Shown here piece after piece: positions 45,505-53,922 of a stretch of 64,000 nucleotides of DNA (its first letter is position 1; each line of letters starts with the position of its first letter). This stretch comes from Achromobacter deleyi (GTDB taxonomy: Bacteria; Pseudomonadota; Gammaproteobacteria; Burkholderiales; Burkholderiaceae_B), in the NCBI RefSeq assembly GCF_016127315.1, contig NZ_CP065997.1, positions 4,340,001 through 4,404,000 on the forward strand. The letters are read 5' to 3'. The position numbers were made by a program, and so were the translations under genes. The notes beneath the pieces are model-generated. The model worked only from the letters and a program-made list of their open reading frames with translations. It was not told the DNA's origin and ran no database searches.

Positions 45505-46242
45505 TCAGTGCCTGAAGCGGTACGCCACGGTCACCATCGCGCCCGCCACGAAGGTCAGCACGATGCACAGCGCCAGGTACAGCGCCACCCAGGCCAGCCC
45601 CTCGTGGGTGGCGTAACCCAGGTATTCGAACAGCTTGTTGTGGGCCAGGCCCGCGGCGCTGACCAGCATGCCCAGGACAAGCATCAAAGGCCAGCGCGGG
45701 CGGGCGGCCTCGCCGCGGATGCCGCGAAAGCCCGCCACGCCCGTCACCGCGGCGCGCGGCAGGGCCGGCGCCAGCGTCGCCAGCGCGTACAGCACCGGCA
45801 GCCAGATCGCCAGCACCACGAGGATCAACGCCGCGAAGAACAGCGCTGTCGGCGGGGCATTCAGCACCATGTAGAGCACATAGGGCAGGTCGCCGGTGGC
45901 GCGCGCCAGCGCGGCGACGACGATCGCCAGTCCGCCCAGCATCACCAGGTGCCAGGCTTGCGGCGTGCCGCCTTGCACCGCCTCGGCGCGGGCGCTTTCG
46001 CCCGCGATGACGCGGTGCCACGCGAACGTCATGCGCGAGAAGGCGATCAGGTTGACCAGCGCCAGCAGCAGGAACACGCCGCCCTGGATCCAGTACAGCG
46101 ACGCCGCCAGGATGGCGAACGGCAGCGACAGCACGAACGCGGCCAGCGACCATGGCGCGGCGGCCAGCATGGCGCGGCCATCGCGCCGCAACGTGTTTGC
46201 CGTGGCGGCAATGAACGGAAGCGCCCCAAGCGTGTGCGACAA
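45505..46242 (-). CDS. Inner-membrane protein of unknown function
   Basis: 245 residues with about six hydrophobic segments (around 28-50, 52-72, 98-115, 130-160, 190-208, 214-238). The first 20 residues are amphipathic and basic. I recognise no family motif. It is divergent from a secreted-protein gene across 236 bases and has a 121-base gap to the SDR on its other side. Confidence 0.7.
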   Translation of the reverse strand: MSHTLGALPFIAATANTLRRDGRAMLAAAPWSLAAFVLSLPFAILAASLYWIQGGVFLLLALVNLIAFSRMTFAWHRVIAGESARAEAVQGGTPQAWHLVMLGGLAIVVAALARATGDLPYVLYMVLNAPPTALFFAALILVVLAIWLPVLYALATLAPALPRAAVTGVAGFRGIRGEAARPRWPLMLVLGMLVSAAGLAHNKLFEYLGYATHEGLAWVALYLALCIVLTFVAGAMVTVAYRFRH

Positions 46243-46478
46243 GTCATTCCTCGGTTCAGAAAGTAGGGGCCTCGTTTATACCGCGCCGGGTTTCGGCATA
46301 CGTAAACGATTGAAAGCACAGCTCACAGATTGGGAAGCCGAGGCCGGTCGCATTCATCGGTCCCGTGAAGAGCGCTCGATATGCCGTGATTGCCGCCGCC
46401 TGGCGGTGCGGCCGTGCGCGGGCAAGCAAGGGACTCGGGTATAGTCGGCTCACCTCGATTTCCGGGATCGCCTACCTC

Positions 46479-47735
46479 ATGTCATCGTTCATCGCTCGTC
46501 CCCGCGTTCATTCCCTTGGCGCCCTGGCGCTGGCCTTGCTGTCACTGATGGCCGCGCAGGCGAACGCCAATCAGCGCACCGTCTACAAAGGCACGCTGCA
46601 AGGGGCTGGCGAGGTGGTGCTGGAACTGGACGACGCGGCCGGCGCCGATGGGGTCGTGAGCGGACGCTACTTCTATCCCAAGAGCGGCGTCGACATTCCC
46701 CTGCGCGGCACGGGCGACGTCCTGCATGAACCCAAGCCGCATCCGGCACAGCCGCCCGCTTCGGACAAGGCCACCATCGACGCGGCCGACCGCGCGGCCA
46801 GCTGGCAGGGCACGCGCGACGCCAAGGGCTATCACGGGCAATGGACCGACACGCGCACGGGCAAGCAACGCCGCTTCGACCTGCAGCGAGTGGCCGGCTA
46901 CGACACCGAGCAGCTCGAGCGCGATCGCAGCAAGGCGCGGGCCGGGCAGGTCGACCTGGGCGATATCGACCTGAAGGCCGCCATCGATGCCGCCCGCGCG
47001 CCCTACGAGACCTTGAAGCTGGCCGGCCATGCCCAACCCGTGGGCAAGGACATCGGCACGGGCGGGGTGGCCTATCGCATGTGGGTCGATCCGCGCACCC
47101 GGTTCGCCTATCCGCGCCTCACCCGCCATCCCGATCCGCAGGTCATGCAGCGCGTCAACCACCTGCTGGAACAGCGCCATTGGCGCAAGAGCCTGGGCGC
47201 GCTGGAATGCATGGCGTTCGCCTACACCAGCAAGAGCGAGGGCGGCGGCACGCTCGGCGGGTTCGACGATGAGGACATCCAGGTCACCTGGCTGTCGCGC
47301 GCGCTGATGACGGTAACCGAATCGGGCAGCCTGGATTGCGGCGGCGCGCACCCGGCCAATCACTTCGAGCCCTATACCTTCGATCTGCTGCGCGGCGAGT
47401 ACCTGGACTGGAACCGGGTGTTCGACGCCTACGCGCCGGGCAAGCGCAGCTTCGGCAGAGAGCCGAGCGCGGCGCTGCAGGGGCTGGTGGACCAGGTGGT
47501 CAAGGCCGGCCCGCCCGATAGCGATGTCGACAAGCGTCCCAACCTGGAAGACTGCGCCGATCTGTGGCCGCAGTACCTGGCGCTTGGGGCGCAGGCGCCG
47601 GGCGCGCTGAGCCTGTCGGTGTCCGGCGTGGGCCACGCCTCGGGCGCCTGCCTCGGCACCCACGGCAGCGTGCCGTTCCAGGCGCTGCGGCCGTATTTGA
47701 AGCCGGGTGGCCAGGCGTATCTGGTGACTGACTGA
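46479..47735 (+). CDS. Secreted protein with PdaC/RsiV-like (DUF3298) carboxy domain
   Basis: 418 residues. Signal peptide MSSFIARPRVHSLGALALALLSLMAAQANA, then a small beta-domain (YKGTLQGAGEVVLELD, VSGRYFYPKSGVDIPLRG), a linker, and a domain containing DCGGAHPANHFEPYTFDLLRGEYLDWNRVFD, the pattern I know from DUF3298/RsiV-type proteins. Four cysteines in the secreted part (LECMAF, LDCGGAH, EDCADLW, GACLGTHG) could form two disulfides. A TATAGT element lies 34 bases upstream. Function unknown. Confidence 0.75.
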   Translation: MSSFIARPRVHSLGALALALLSLMAAQANANQRTVYKGTLQGAGEVVLELDDAAGADGVVSGRYFYPKSGVDIPLRGTGDVLHEPKPHPAQPPASDKATIDAADRAASWQGTRDAKGYHGQWTDTRTGKQRRFDLQRVAGYDTEQLERDRSKARAGQVDLGDIDLKAAIDAARAPYETLKLAGHAQPVGKDIGTGGVAYRMWVDPRTRFAYPRLTRHPDPQVMQRVNHLLEQRHWRKSLGALECMAFAYTSKSEGGGTLGGFDDEDIQVTWLSRALMTVTESGSLDCGGAHPANHFEPYTFDLLRGEYLDWNRVFDAYAPGKRSFGREPSAALQGLVDQVVKAGPPDSDVDKRPNLEDCADLWPQYLALGAQAPGALSLSVSGVGHASGACLGTHGSVPFQALRPYLKPGGQAYLVTD

Positions 47736-47755
47736 TCGAGGCGCGACCTTAGCGC

Positions 47756-48085
47756 TCAACGTACAGTGGCATGAAGGAGGGCGGCGCCATGCCAGGCGCC
47801 GACCAGGCACACCAGCAGGGCGGCGCCGGCGGCGGCCATCAGGGCCAGACGATCCGGCGAGCTGGCGCAGACCCCCGGCGCGCAACTTAGCCGCGCGCGG
47901 ACTCGGGCATATAGCCAGCCGGCCAGCGCCACGACGAGCAGGCCGGCGCCGATCGCGACGGGCTCCCCATGCAGGGCGCCGCCGCGCATCAACAGGAAGC
48001 TGTTCACCACCAGGCCCAGGCAGGTGCGCCGCCACGCCAGCAGGGTCCGCTCGGGCTGCAGGCCAGGATCCAGGGGATAGGTCAT
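47756..48085 (-). CDS. DUF202 (YidH-like) membrane protein, copy 2
   Basis: 109 residues, three helices, carrying the DUF202 motif as PERTLLAWRRT at residues 11-21. Second of a tandem pair; the first copy is 34 bases upstream. The function of the family is not established. Confidence 0.8.
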   Translation of the reverse strand: MTYPLDPGLQPERTLLAWRRTCLGLVVNSFLLMRGGALHGEPVAIGAGLLVVALAGWLYARVRARLSCAPGVCASSPDRLALMAAAGAALLVCLVGAWHGAALLHATVR

Positions 48086-48119
48086 CGGCTCGCGGCGCCA
48101 GGTCGACAGGGCATGAGGA

Positions 48120-48473
48120 TCAGGCCCGTTCCAACACCAGCCAGCACACCCCCGCGCCGATGGCGAGCATGGCCAGGCACAGCAGCGCCAGCGCCGGGCT
48201 GTGTGGCAGGGCGCTGGCGTGGCGCATGGCGATTTCGTTGCCGCGCCAACGCAGATAGGCGCTGGCGCAGGCCATCAGCGCCAGCAGGCACAGGCCCAGC
48301 GCGAGTCCCGTGCGCACGATCGGGCTGCCCGCCATGCCGGGTTGGTCGAGCAGCAGGCCGGCCGCCAGCAACGCCAGCGCCGAGCGGATCCAGGCCAGGA
48401 AAGTGCGCTCGTTGGCCAGGGAATAACGGTAGTCGGGGTCGCTGCCGTGGTCACGCCAGTGGGGACGTTGCAT
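48120..48473 (-). CDS. DUF202 (YidH-like) membrane protein, copy 1
   Basis: 117 residues, three helices, motif NERTFLAWIRSALALLAAG at residues 21-39. Tandem with a shorter, diverged paralogue downstream; E. coli also carries a neighbouring pair (yidG/yidH). Divergent from the catabolic cluster. Role unknown. Confidence 0.82.
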   Translation of the reverse strand: MQRPHWRDHGSDPDYRYSLANERTFLAWIRSALALLAAGLLLDQPGMAGSPIVRTGLALGLCLLALMACASAYLRWRGNEIAMRHASALPHSPALALLCLAMLAIGAGVCWLVLERA

Positions 48474-48510
48474 GGGTTTCGAGGCTCGAAAAGAGGGGTG
48501 ATCGGTCGGG

Positions 48511-48570
48511 CTAGGGTTAGTCCTAGTGAGTCCCGGGATTGAATTTAAGAACTATATAGGACTATAGTTT
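48511..48570 (+). promoter_or_regulatory. Candidate GntR operator and promoter of the catabolic cluster
   Basis: TAGGACTA occurs on the minus strand at 48525-48518 and on the plus strand at 48557-48564, each inside its own inverted repeat: CTAGG-N6-CCTAG (48511-48526) and AACTATA-N6-TATAGTT (48550-48569). Centres are 39 bases apart. TTGAAT (48539-48544), 18 bases, TATAGT (48563-48568) forms a good promoter whose -10 lies inside the second repeat, so a bound repressor would block it. Confidence 0.6.
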
Positions 48571-48621
48571 TGACACGGCGCGGCGTCAACGCGGCGGATC
48601 TCGAAAAACAAGGGGCGAGAC

Positions 48622-49947
48622 ATGGCAACAGCAGCACCAGCGCAGAGGAATGTACGGGGGTGGGTCGTGACAGTGCTTCTGGCCCTGTTCATGGTCATCA
48701 ATTTCATGGACAAGGCGATTCTCGGCATCGTGGCCGTGCCGCTGATGCAGGAGCTGAGCATCGAGCCGGCGCAGTTCGGCATGATCGCCAGCAGCTTCTT
48801 CCTGTTCTTTTCGGTGTCGGCGATCGGCTTCGGCTTTCTCGCCAACCGGGTGTCGTCCAAGGTCGTGCTGGTGGTGCTGGCCGGCATCTGGGGCGTCTCG
48901 CAAATGCCGCTGGCCTTCTTCGCCTCGGTGCCGCTGCTGTACTTCTCGCGCATCCTGCTGGGCATCGGCGAGGGGCCGGCGTATCCGCTGGCGCTGCACT
49001 CCTGTTATTCCTGGTTCGCCGACGACCAGCGCAACGTGCCGTCGTCGGTGATCTTCCAGGGCGTGACGGTCGGCCTGCTGATCTCCGGGCCGGTGCTCAC
49101 CTACATCATGCTCAACCACAGCTGGCACGCGGCGTTCCTGCTGCTGGGCATCCTGAGCATCGTCTGGATGGTGCTGTGGCTGCTGTTCGGCGGCGACGGG
49201 CAGGTCCGCGACGCCGGCGCCAGCGCCGACGCATCCCAGGCGCGCGTGCCGTACTGGGTGCTGCTGACGGACCGCACCTTCCTGGCCAACATGCTGCTGT
49301 ACTGGACCACGTACTGGATCTTCTCGGTGATGTTCACCTGGATCCCTGCCTACATGAGCAAGGCGCTGGGCTACTCCACGCAGGAAACCGGCTGGATGTT
49401 CATGATCTTCACCGGCATCAACATCCCGCTGGTGCTGGTCGGGTCGTGGCTGTCGCAGCGCATGCTCAAGCGCGGCATCGCCTCGATCTACGCCCGCGGC
49501 TGGCTCAGCTGTGCGTTCGTGCTGCTGGGCGGGGCCTGCATCCTGCTGTCACTGTACGTCGCCGAACACCCCACGCTGCGCGTGCTGCTGCTGGCGCTGG
49601 GCTGCAACCTGCCGCAACTGACCTTCGTGCTGAGTTCGGCGATCGTCGCCGAGATCTCCTTCGATTCGCAGCGTTCGGCCGCGATGTCGATCAGCAGCGC
49701 GCTGGCGACCACCGGCGGCCTGGTGGCGCCGGCCTTGATGGGCCGTTTCATCGGCAGCGGCAACACCGTCGCGGCCGGCTATGAACAGGGCTTCCTGGTG
49801 TCCGCGGTGCTGGCCATCGGCGTGAGCGTCATTGGCGTGCTGTTCATCAATCCGCAGGCCAGCCGCCGGCGCATGCAGGCACGCATGATCGCCGCGCCGG
49901 GCGCCGTCGCCGGGGCCGCGCCGGGCAGCGCGCAGCGGCTGTCATGA
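48622..49947 (+). CDS. MFS transporter, first gene of the catabolic cluster
   Basis: 441 residues, 12 membrane helices in two halves with a charged central loop (FGGDGQVRDAGASADAS). VINFMDKAILGIVAVPLM and FSRILLGIGEGPAYPLALHSCYSWF place it in the ACS/organic-anion group of the major facilitators. Being first in a run with aldehyde dehydrogenase, Rieske oxygenase and GMC genes it probably imports the pathway substrate. A TAGGACTA operator region precedes it. Confidence 0.92.
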   Translation: MATAAPAQRNVRGWVVTVLLALFMVINFMDKAILGIVAVPLMQELSIEPAQFGMIASSFFLFFSVSAIGFGFLANRVSSKVVLVVLAGIWGVSQMPLAFFASVPLLYFSRILLGIGEGPAYPLALHSCYSWFADDQRNVPSSVIFQGVTVGLLISGPVLTYIMLNHSWHAAFLLLGILSIVWMVLWLLFGGDGQVRDAGASADASQARVPYWVLLTDRTFLANMLLYWTTYWIFSVMFTWIPAYMSKALGYSTQETGWMFMIFTGINIPLVLVGSWLSQRMLKRGIASIYARGWLSCAFVLLGGACILLSLYVAEHPTLRVLLLALGCNLPQLTFVLSSAIVAEISFDSQRSAAMSISSALATTGGLVAPALMGRFIGSGNTVAAGYEQGFLVSAVLAIGVSVIGVLFINPQASRRRMQARMIAAPGAVAGAAPGSAQRLS

Positions 49948-49990
49948 CGGGTCTTCTTCCCTTTCCCAGAACCACGATGAGTCACAAGCC

Positions 49991-51487
49991 ATGAAGCAAA
50001 CGAAACACGAGCGGGCCGCGGCGACCGCGAGCCTGCACGCGGCGGCCTATCCCCAAGCACTCGCCCTGTACGTGGGCGGACAGTGGCGCGATGCGCAGGG
50101 GCGCGAAACGCTGGCGGTGCGCAATCCCGCCAACGGCGCCGAGTTGGGCAGGTTGCCGGTGGCCACGGACGAGGACATCGACGACGCGCTGCGCCACGCC
50201 GACGGCGCGTTCGCCGCCTGGTCGCGCACCAGCGCCTGGGAGCGGGCGGCGATCCTGATGCGCGCCGCGCAACTGATCGACGAGCGCCGTGGCGAGCTGG
50301 CGGTGGTCCTGACGCTGGAGAACGGCAAGCCGCTGGCCGATGCGGACGGCGAGGTGAGTCGGGTGATCGAGGGCATCGTCTACTGCGCGGAGGAATGCAA
50401 GCGCGCCTACGGCCGGCAACTGCCGCCCCGCTCGGCGCTGCTGACGCAGACCACCGTCAAGCGCCCGATCGGGCCGGTGGCGGCCTTCGTGCCGTGGAAT
50501 TTCCCGGCGTTCCTGGCCGCCCGCAAGGTGGCGGCGGCGCTGGCGGCGGGCTGCACCGTGGTGCTCAAGGCGCCCGAGGAAACCCCCGCCATCGGCATGC
50601 TGCTGGTGCGGGCGTTCCTGGATGCGGGCGTGCCGCCCGGCGCCATCGGCCTGCTGTATGGCAAGCCGGCGCAGATTTCCGAGCGCCTGATCGCCTCGCC
50701 CGTGATCCGCAAGGTCTCGTTCACCGGCTCGGTGCCGGTGGGGCGCTTGCTGGCCATGCTGGCCTCGCGCCATCTCAAGCCGTGCACCATGGAACTGGGC
50801 GGCCACGCGCCGGTGATCGTCTGCGACGACGTCGACGTGGCCCGCACCGCGCAGGCGTGCGTTGCCTTCAAGTACCGCAACAGCGGCCAGGTGTGCCTGT
50901 CGCCCAGCCGCTTCTTCGTGCAGGACAGTCTCTACGAGGCCTTTGTCGCGCACTTCGTCGAGTACGCCAGCCAGCTGCAGGTGGGCGACGGCCTGGCGGA
51001 CGGGGTGCGCATGGGGCCGCTGAACAACGAGCGGCGCCTGGCCGCGGCGGCCGAACTGGTCGACGATGCGCGGCGGCGCGGCGCCCAGGTCAGGCTGGGT
51101 GGCGCGCGCCATGCGGGCGCGGGCTATTTCTTCCCGCCGACGGTGCTGACCGACGTGCCTGCGAACGCCCGCATCCTGCACGAGGAACCGTTCTGCCCGG
51201 TGGCGCCGATCCTGTCCTTCGGCGACCTGGACGCCGCCATCACGCGCGCCAACGCCGTCGAGTATGGGCTGGCGGCCTACCTGTTCACCAATGACCTGCA
51301 ACGCGCCGCCACCTTTGCCGAGGACATCGACGCGGCGTGGATCGGCATCAACAACTTCACGCCCTCGCTGGCCGACGCGCCGGTCGGCGGCGTCAAGGAC
51401 AGCGGGCTGGGCTACGAGGGCGGGCCGGAAGGCCTGGATGCCTACCAGCAGATCCGCTTCATCAGCCAATCGAATCTGCGTGTTTGA
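49991..51487 (+). CDS. NAD(P)-dependent aldehyde dehydrogenase
   Basis: 498 residues, ALDH superfamily close to succinate-semialdehyde/aromatic-aldehyde dehydrogenases. Catalytic glutamate in MELGGHAPVIV and nucleophile cysteine in NSGQVCLSPSRFF, coenzyme loop FTGSVPVGRLL, and proton relay PWNFPAF are present. It would oxidise the aldehyde made by the GMC enzyme of the same cluster. It starts 43 bases after the MFS stop. Confidence 0.93.
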   Translation: MKQTKHERAAATASLHAAAYPQALALYVGGQWRDAQGRETLAVRNPANGAELGRLPVATDEDIDDALRHADGAFAAWSRTSAWERAAILMRAAQLIDERRGELAVVLTLENGKPLADADGEVSRVIEGIVYCAEECKRAYGRQLPPRSALLTQTTVKRPIGPVAAFVPWNFPAFLAARKVAAALAAGCTVVLKAPEETPAIGMLLVRAFLDAGVPPGAIGLLYGKPAQISERLIASPVIRKVSFTGSVPVGRLLAMLASRHLKPCTMELGGHAPVIVCDDVDVARTAQACVAFKYRNSGQVCLSPSRFFVQDSLYEAFVAHFVEYASQLQVGDGLADGVRMGPLNNERRLAAAAELVDDARRRGAQVRLGGARHAGAGYFFPPTVLTDVPANARILHEEPFCPVAPILSFGDLDAAITRANAVEYGLAAYLFTNDLQRAATFAEDIDAAWIGINNFTPSLADAPVGGVKDSGLGYEGGPEGLDAYQQIRFISQSNLRV

Positions 51488-51514
51488 CCCATTCCCATCA
51501 TCAGGAGACAAGAC

Positions 51515-52939
51515 ATGACGCAAGCCACGAGTTCCGTGCCCGCGACCCGCAGCGAACATCCGTTGCGGTTCTCCGGCTACCAGCAACGCAACCGGCCCGG
51601 CCCGGACCTGGAACTGACCAGCACCAACCCCGGCACGCCGATGGGCGAGTACATGCGCCGCCACTGGCAGCCGGTGTGCCTGTCGCAGGAGCTGACGGAC
51701 GTGCCCAAGGCCATCCGCATCATGGGCGAGGACCTGGTGGCGTTCCGCGACAAGAGCGGCGACGTCGGCGTCATGCATCGCCAGTGCGCGCACCGTGGCG
51801 CCTCGCTGGAGTTCGGCATCATCGCCGAGCACGGCATCCGTTGCTGTTATCACGGGTGGCACTACGGCGTGGACGGCACGTTGCTGGACGCGCCCTGCGA
51901 GCCGGACGCCACGCGCCTGAAGGAAACCGTGTGCCAGGGCGCGTATCCCGCGTTCGAGCGCGATGGACTGGTCTTCGCCTACATGGGGCCGGGCCAGGCG
52001 CCGCCATTCCCGCAGTTCGATACCTACAGCCTGCCCGCCGACACCCGGCTGGTGCCGTTCTCGAACATCTACCCGTGCAACTGGCTGCAGGTCTACGAGA
52101 ACATCATGGACCACATGCACACCGCCGTGCTGCACAACCACATGGTGGTCGAAGGCGTGGACGCCGCGACCTCTGCGGGCGTGTCGCTGGAAGGCTTCGG
52201 CGACATGCCGGTCATGCAATGGGAAGCGACGCGCGACGGCAACGGCTGCGTGTTCATCGCCTCGCGCCGCCTGCCCGGCGACAAGATCTGGGTGCGCATC
52301 ACCGAAATGGTGTTCCCCAACTACCTGCAGATCGGCTCGTTGCTGCCGACCGCCGCGCGCGAACGCCATGGCACCGCCGGCTGCACCCGCTGGAACGTGC
52401 CGGTCGACGACGAGAACATGATCATCTTCGGCTATCGCCACTTCAACAGCACCGTCGACCCGGACGGCCTGGGCAACGAAGCGGACTGCGGCGTCGACAA
52501 GATCGACTTCCTGGAAGGGCAGACCGGCAACCGCAGCTACGACGAGGGGCAGCGCGCGCCGGGTGACTGGGAGGCCATCGTCAGCCAGGGCCGGATCGCC
52601 GCGCACGGCGCCGAGCATCCGGGCGTCTCGGACGTGGGCGTGTACATGTGCCGCAAGCTGCTGCGCAACGCCGTGCAGGACAAGACCGCGCCCTACGCGC
52701 TCTACCAGCAGTTGCAGGAGCAGGGCCGGACGCTGCCGATCTATGCCCAGGATTCGGTGCTGGACATTCCCGAACTGGCCGACAAGCAGGCGGACCGCAA
52801 GCAGTTGGCCGCCGCCGGCAAGCAGGTGCTGGAGATCATGCGGTCGGCCGACGCGCTGCCGGCGGACCAGCGCGATGCGCACGTGCGCGCCCGGCTCGAC
52901 GGCATCGACCGCGCGGGCCAGGCGGCCACGGCCGGCTGA
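51515..52939 (+). CDS. Rieske ring-hydroxylating oxygenase, phthalate-dioxygenase type
   Basis: 474 residues. The Rieske centre is CAH-17-CCYH in HRQCAHRGASLEFG...RCCYHGWHYG (about residues 90-115); the mononuclear iron motif is ENIMDHMHTAVLHNH (about 192-206), with a later aspartate/glutamate expected near EAIVSQGRI. MGEYMRRHWQPVCLSQEL and the C-terminal SQG region match phthalate 4,5-dioxygenase-type single-component oxygenases rather than vanillate demethylase. It takes electrons from the reductase 17 bases downstream. Substrate: probably an aromatic acid or ether; not determinable here. Confidence 0.93.
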   Translation: MTQATSSVPATRSEHPLRFSGYQQRNRPGPDLELTSTNPGTPMGEYMRRHWQPVCLSQELTDVPKAIRIMGEDLVAFRDKSGDVGVMHRQCAHRGASLEFGIIAEHGIRCCYHGWHYGVDGTLLDAPCEPDATRLKETVCQGAYPAFERDGLVFAYMGPGQAPPFPQFDTYSLPADTRLVPFSNIYPCNWLQVYENIMDHMHTAVLHNHMVVEGVDAATSAGVSLEGFGDMPVMQWEATRDGNGCVFIASRRLPGDKIWVRITEMVFPNYLQIGSLLPTAARERHGTAGCTRWNVPVDDENMIIFGYRHFNSTVDPDGLGNEADCGVDKIDFLEGQTGNRSYDEGQRAPGDWEAIVSQGRIAAHGAEHPGVSDVGVYMCRKLLRNAVQDKTAPYALYQQLQEQGRTLPIYAQDSVLDIPELADKQADRKQLAAAGKQVLEIMRSADALPADQRDAHVRARLDGIDRAGQAATAG

Positions 52940-52956
52940 GGGATGCGGAGAGAACC

Positions 52957-53910
52957 ATGCTGAAGTTGCGAGTCAGTGCGATCCGGTATGAGGCGCAAGG
53001 CATCTATGCCTTCGATCTGGTCGATCCGGGCGGCGCGCCGCTGCCCGCGTTCGAGGCCGGCGCGCACCTGGATATCCGGACCCCGGGCGGCGTCAACCGC
53101 CGCTATTCCCTGTGCAACGTGCCGGGCAGCACTGACCGCTATTGCATTGCCGTGCTGCATGTGCCGGACAGCCGCGGCGGCTCGCGCGCCATGCACGAAC
53201 AGGTGCGGCCCGGCGATCTGCTGGAGGTGGCGGGCGTGCACAACTACTTCCCGCTGCGGGAAGACGCCGGCCATTCGCTGCTGCTGGCCGGCGGCATCGG
53301 CATCACGCCGTTGCTGGCGATGGCCGAACGGCTGCACGCGCTGGGCCGGCCGTACACGCTGCACTACTGCACGCAGTCGCCCGAGCGCACCGCCTTCGCC
53401 GGCTATCTGGCCGGCGACAAGTGGCGCGGCCGCGTCTTCCTGCACCACGATGGCGGCAACCCCGCCAACGGCCTGGATCTCGGCCAGCTGCTGGCGCAGC
53501 GGCCGGAAGATGGCCAGTTGTACTTCTGCGGCCCGCCCGGCTTCATGCGGGCGGTGCAGGCGGCCTGCGCCCATTGGCCGGCGCAGGCGGTGCATTCGGA
53601 GCATTTCGGCGCCGACCTGGCGCCGGCGCCGCCGCCCGCGGCGGACAGCGCGCCGGCCAGCCTGACGCTGCGCCGCAGCGACCGCTCGGTGCCAGTGGCG
53701 CCGGGGCAGACCATCCTGCAGGCCCTGCGCGGCGCCGGGGTGGCCTGCAATTCATCCTGCGAGGCCGGGCTGTGCGGTGAATGCCGGCTGCACCACCTGT
53801 CGGGCCTGATCGAACACAACGACTACCTGTTGAGCGACGAAGAACGCGCCGACAGCGTACTGATCTGCTGCGCGCGTGTCCGCGAGGGCGCCGTGGTACT
53901 GGACATCTGA
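52957..53910 (+). CDS. PDR/VanB-family oxygenase reductase
   Basis: 317 residues with the order FMN domain, NAD domain, plant-type ferredoxin. RRYSLCN binds FMN, GGIGITPLLAM binds NAD(P), and the [2Fe-2S] ligands are CNSSCEAGLCGEC plus the later CC of SVLICCAR. It passes electrons from NAD(P)H to the Rieske oxygenase encoded just upstream. ATG 52957 follows GGAGAG. Confidence 0.94.
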   Translation: MLKLRVSAIRYEAQGIYAFDLVDPGGAPLPAFEAGAHLDIRTPGGVNRRYSLCNVPGSTDRYCIAVLHVPDSRGGSRAMHEQVRPGDLLEVAGVHNYFPLREDAGHSLLLAGGIGITPLLAMAERLHALGRPYTLHYCTQSPERTAFAGYLAGDKWRGRVFLHHDGGNPANGLDLGQLLAQRPEDGQLYFCGPPGFMRAVQAACAHWPAQAVHSEHFGADLAPAPPPAADSAPASLTLRRSDRSVPVAPGQTILQALRGAGVACNSSCEAGLCGECRLHHLSGLIEHNDYLLSDEERADSVLICCARVREGAVVLDI

Positions 53911-53922
53911 GGGGAAGGGAAC

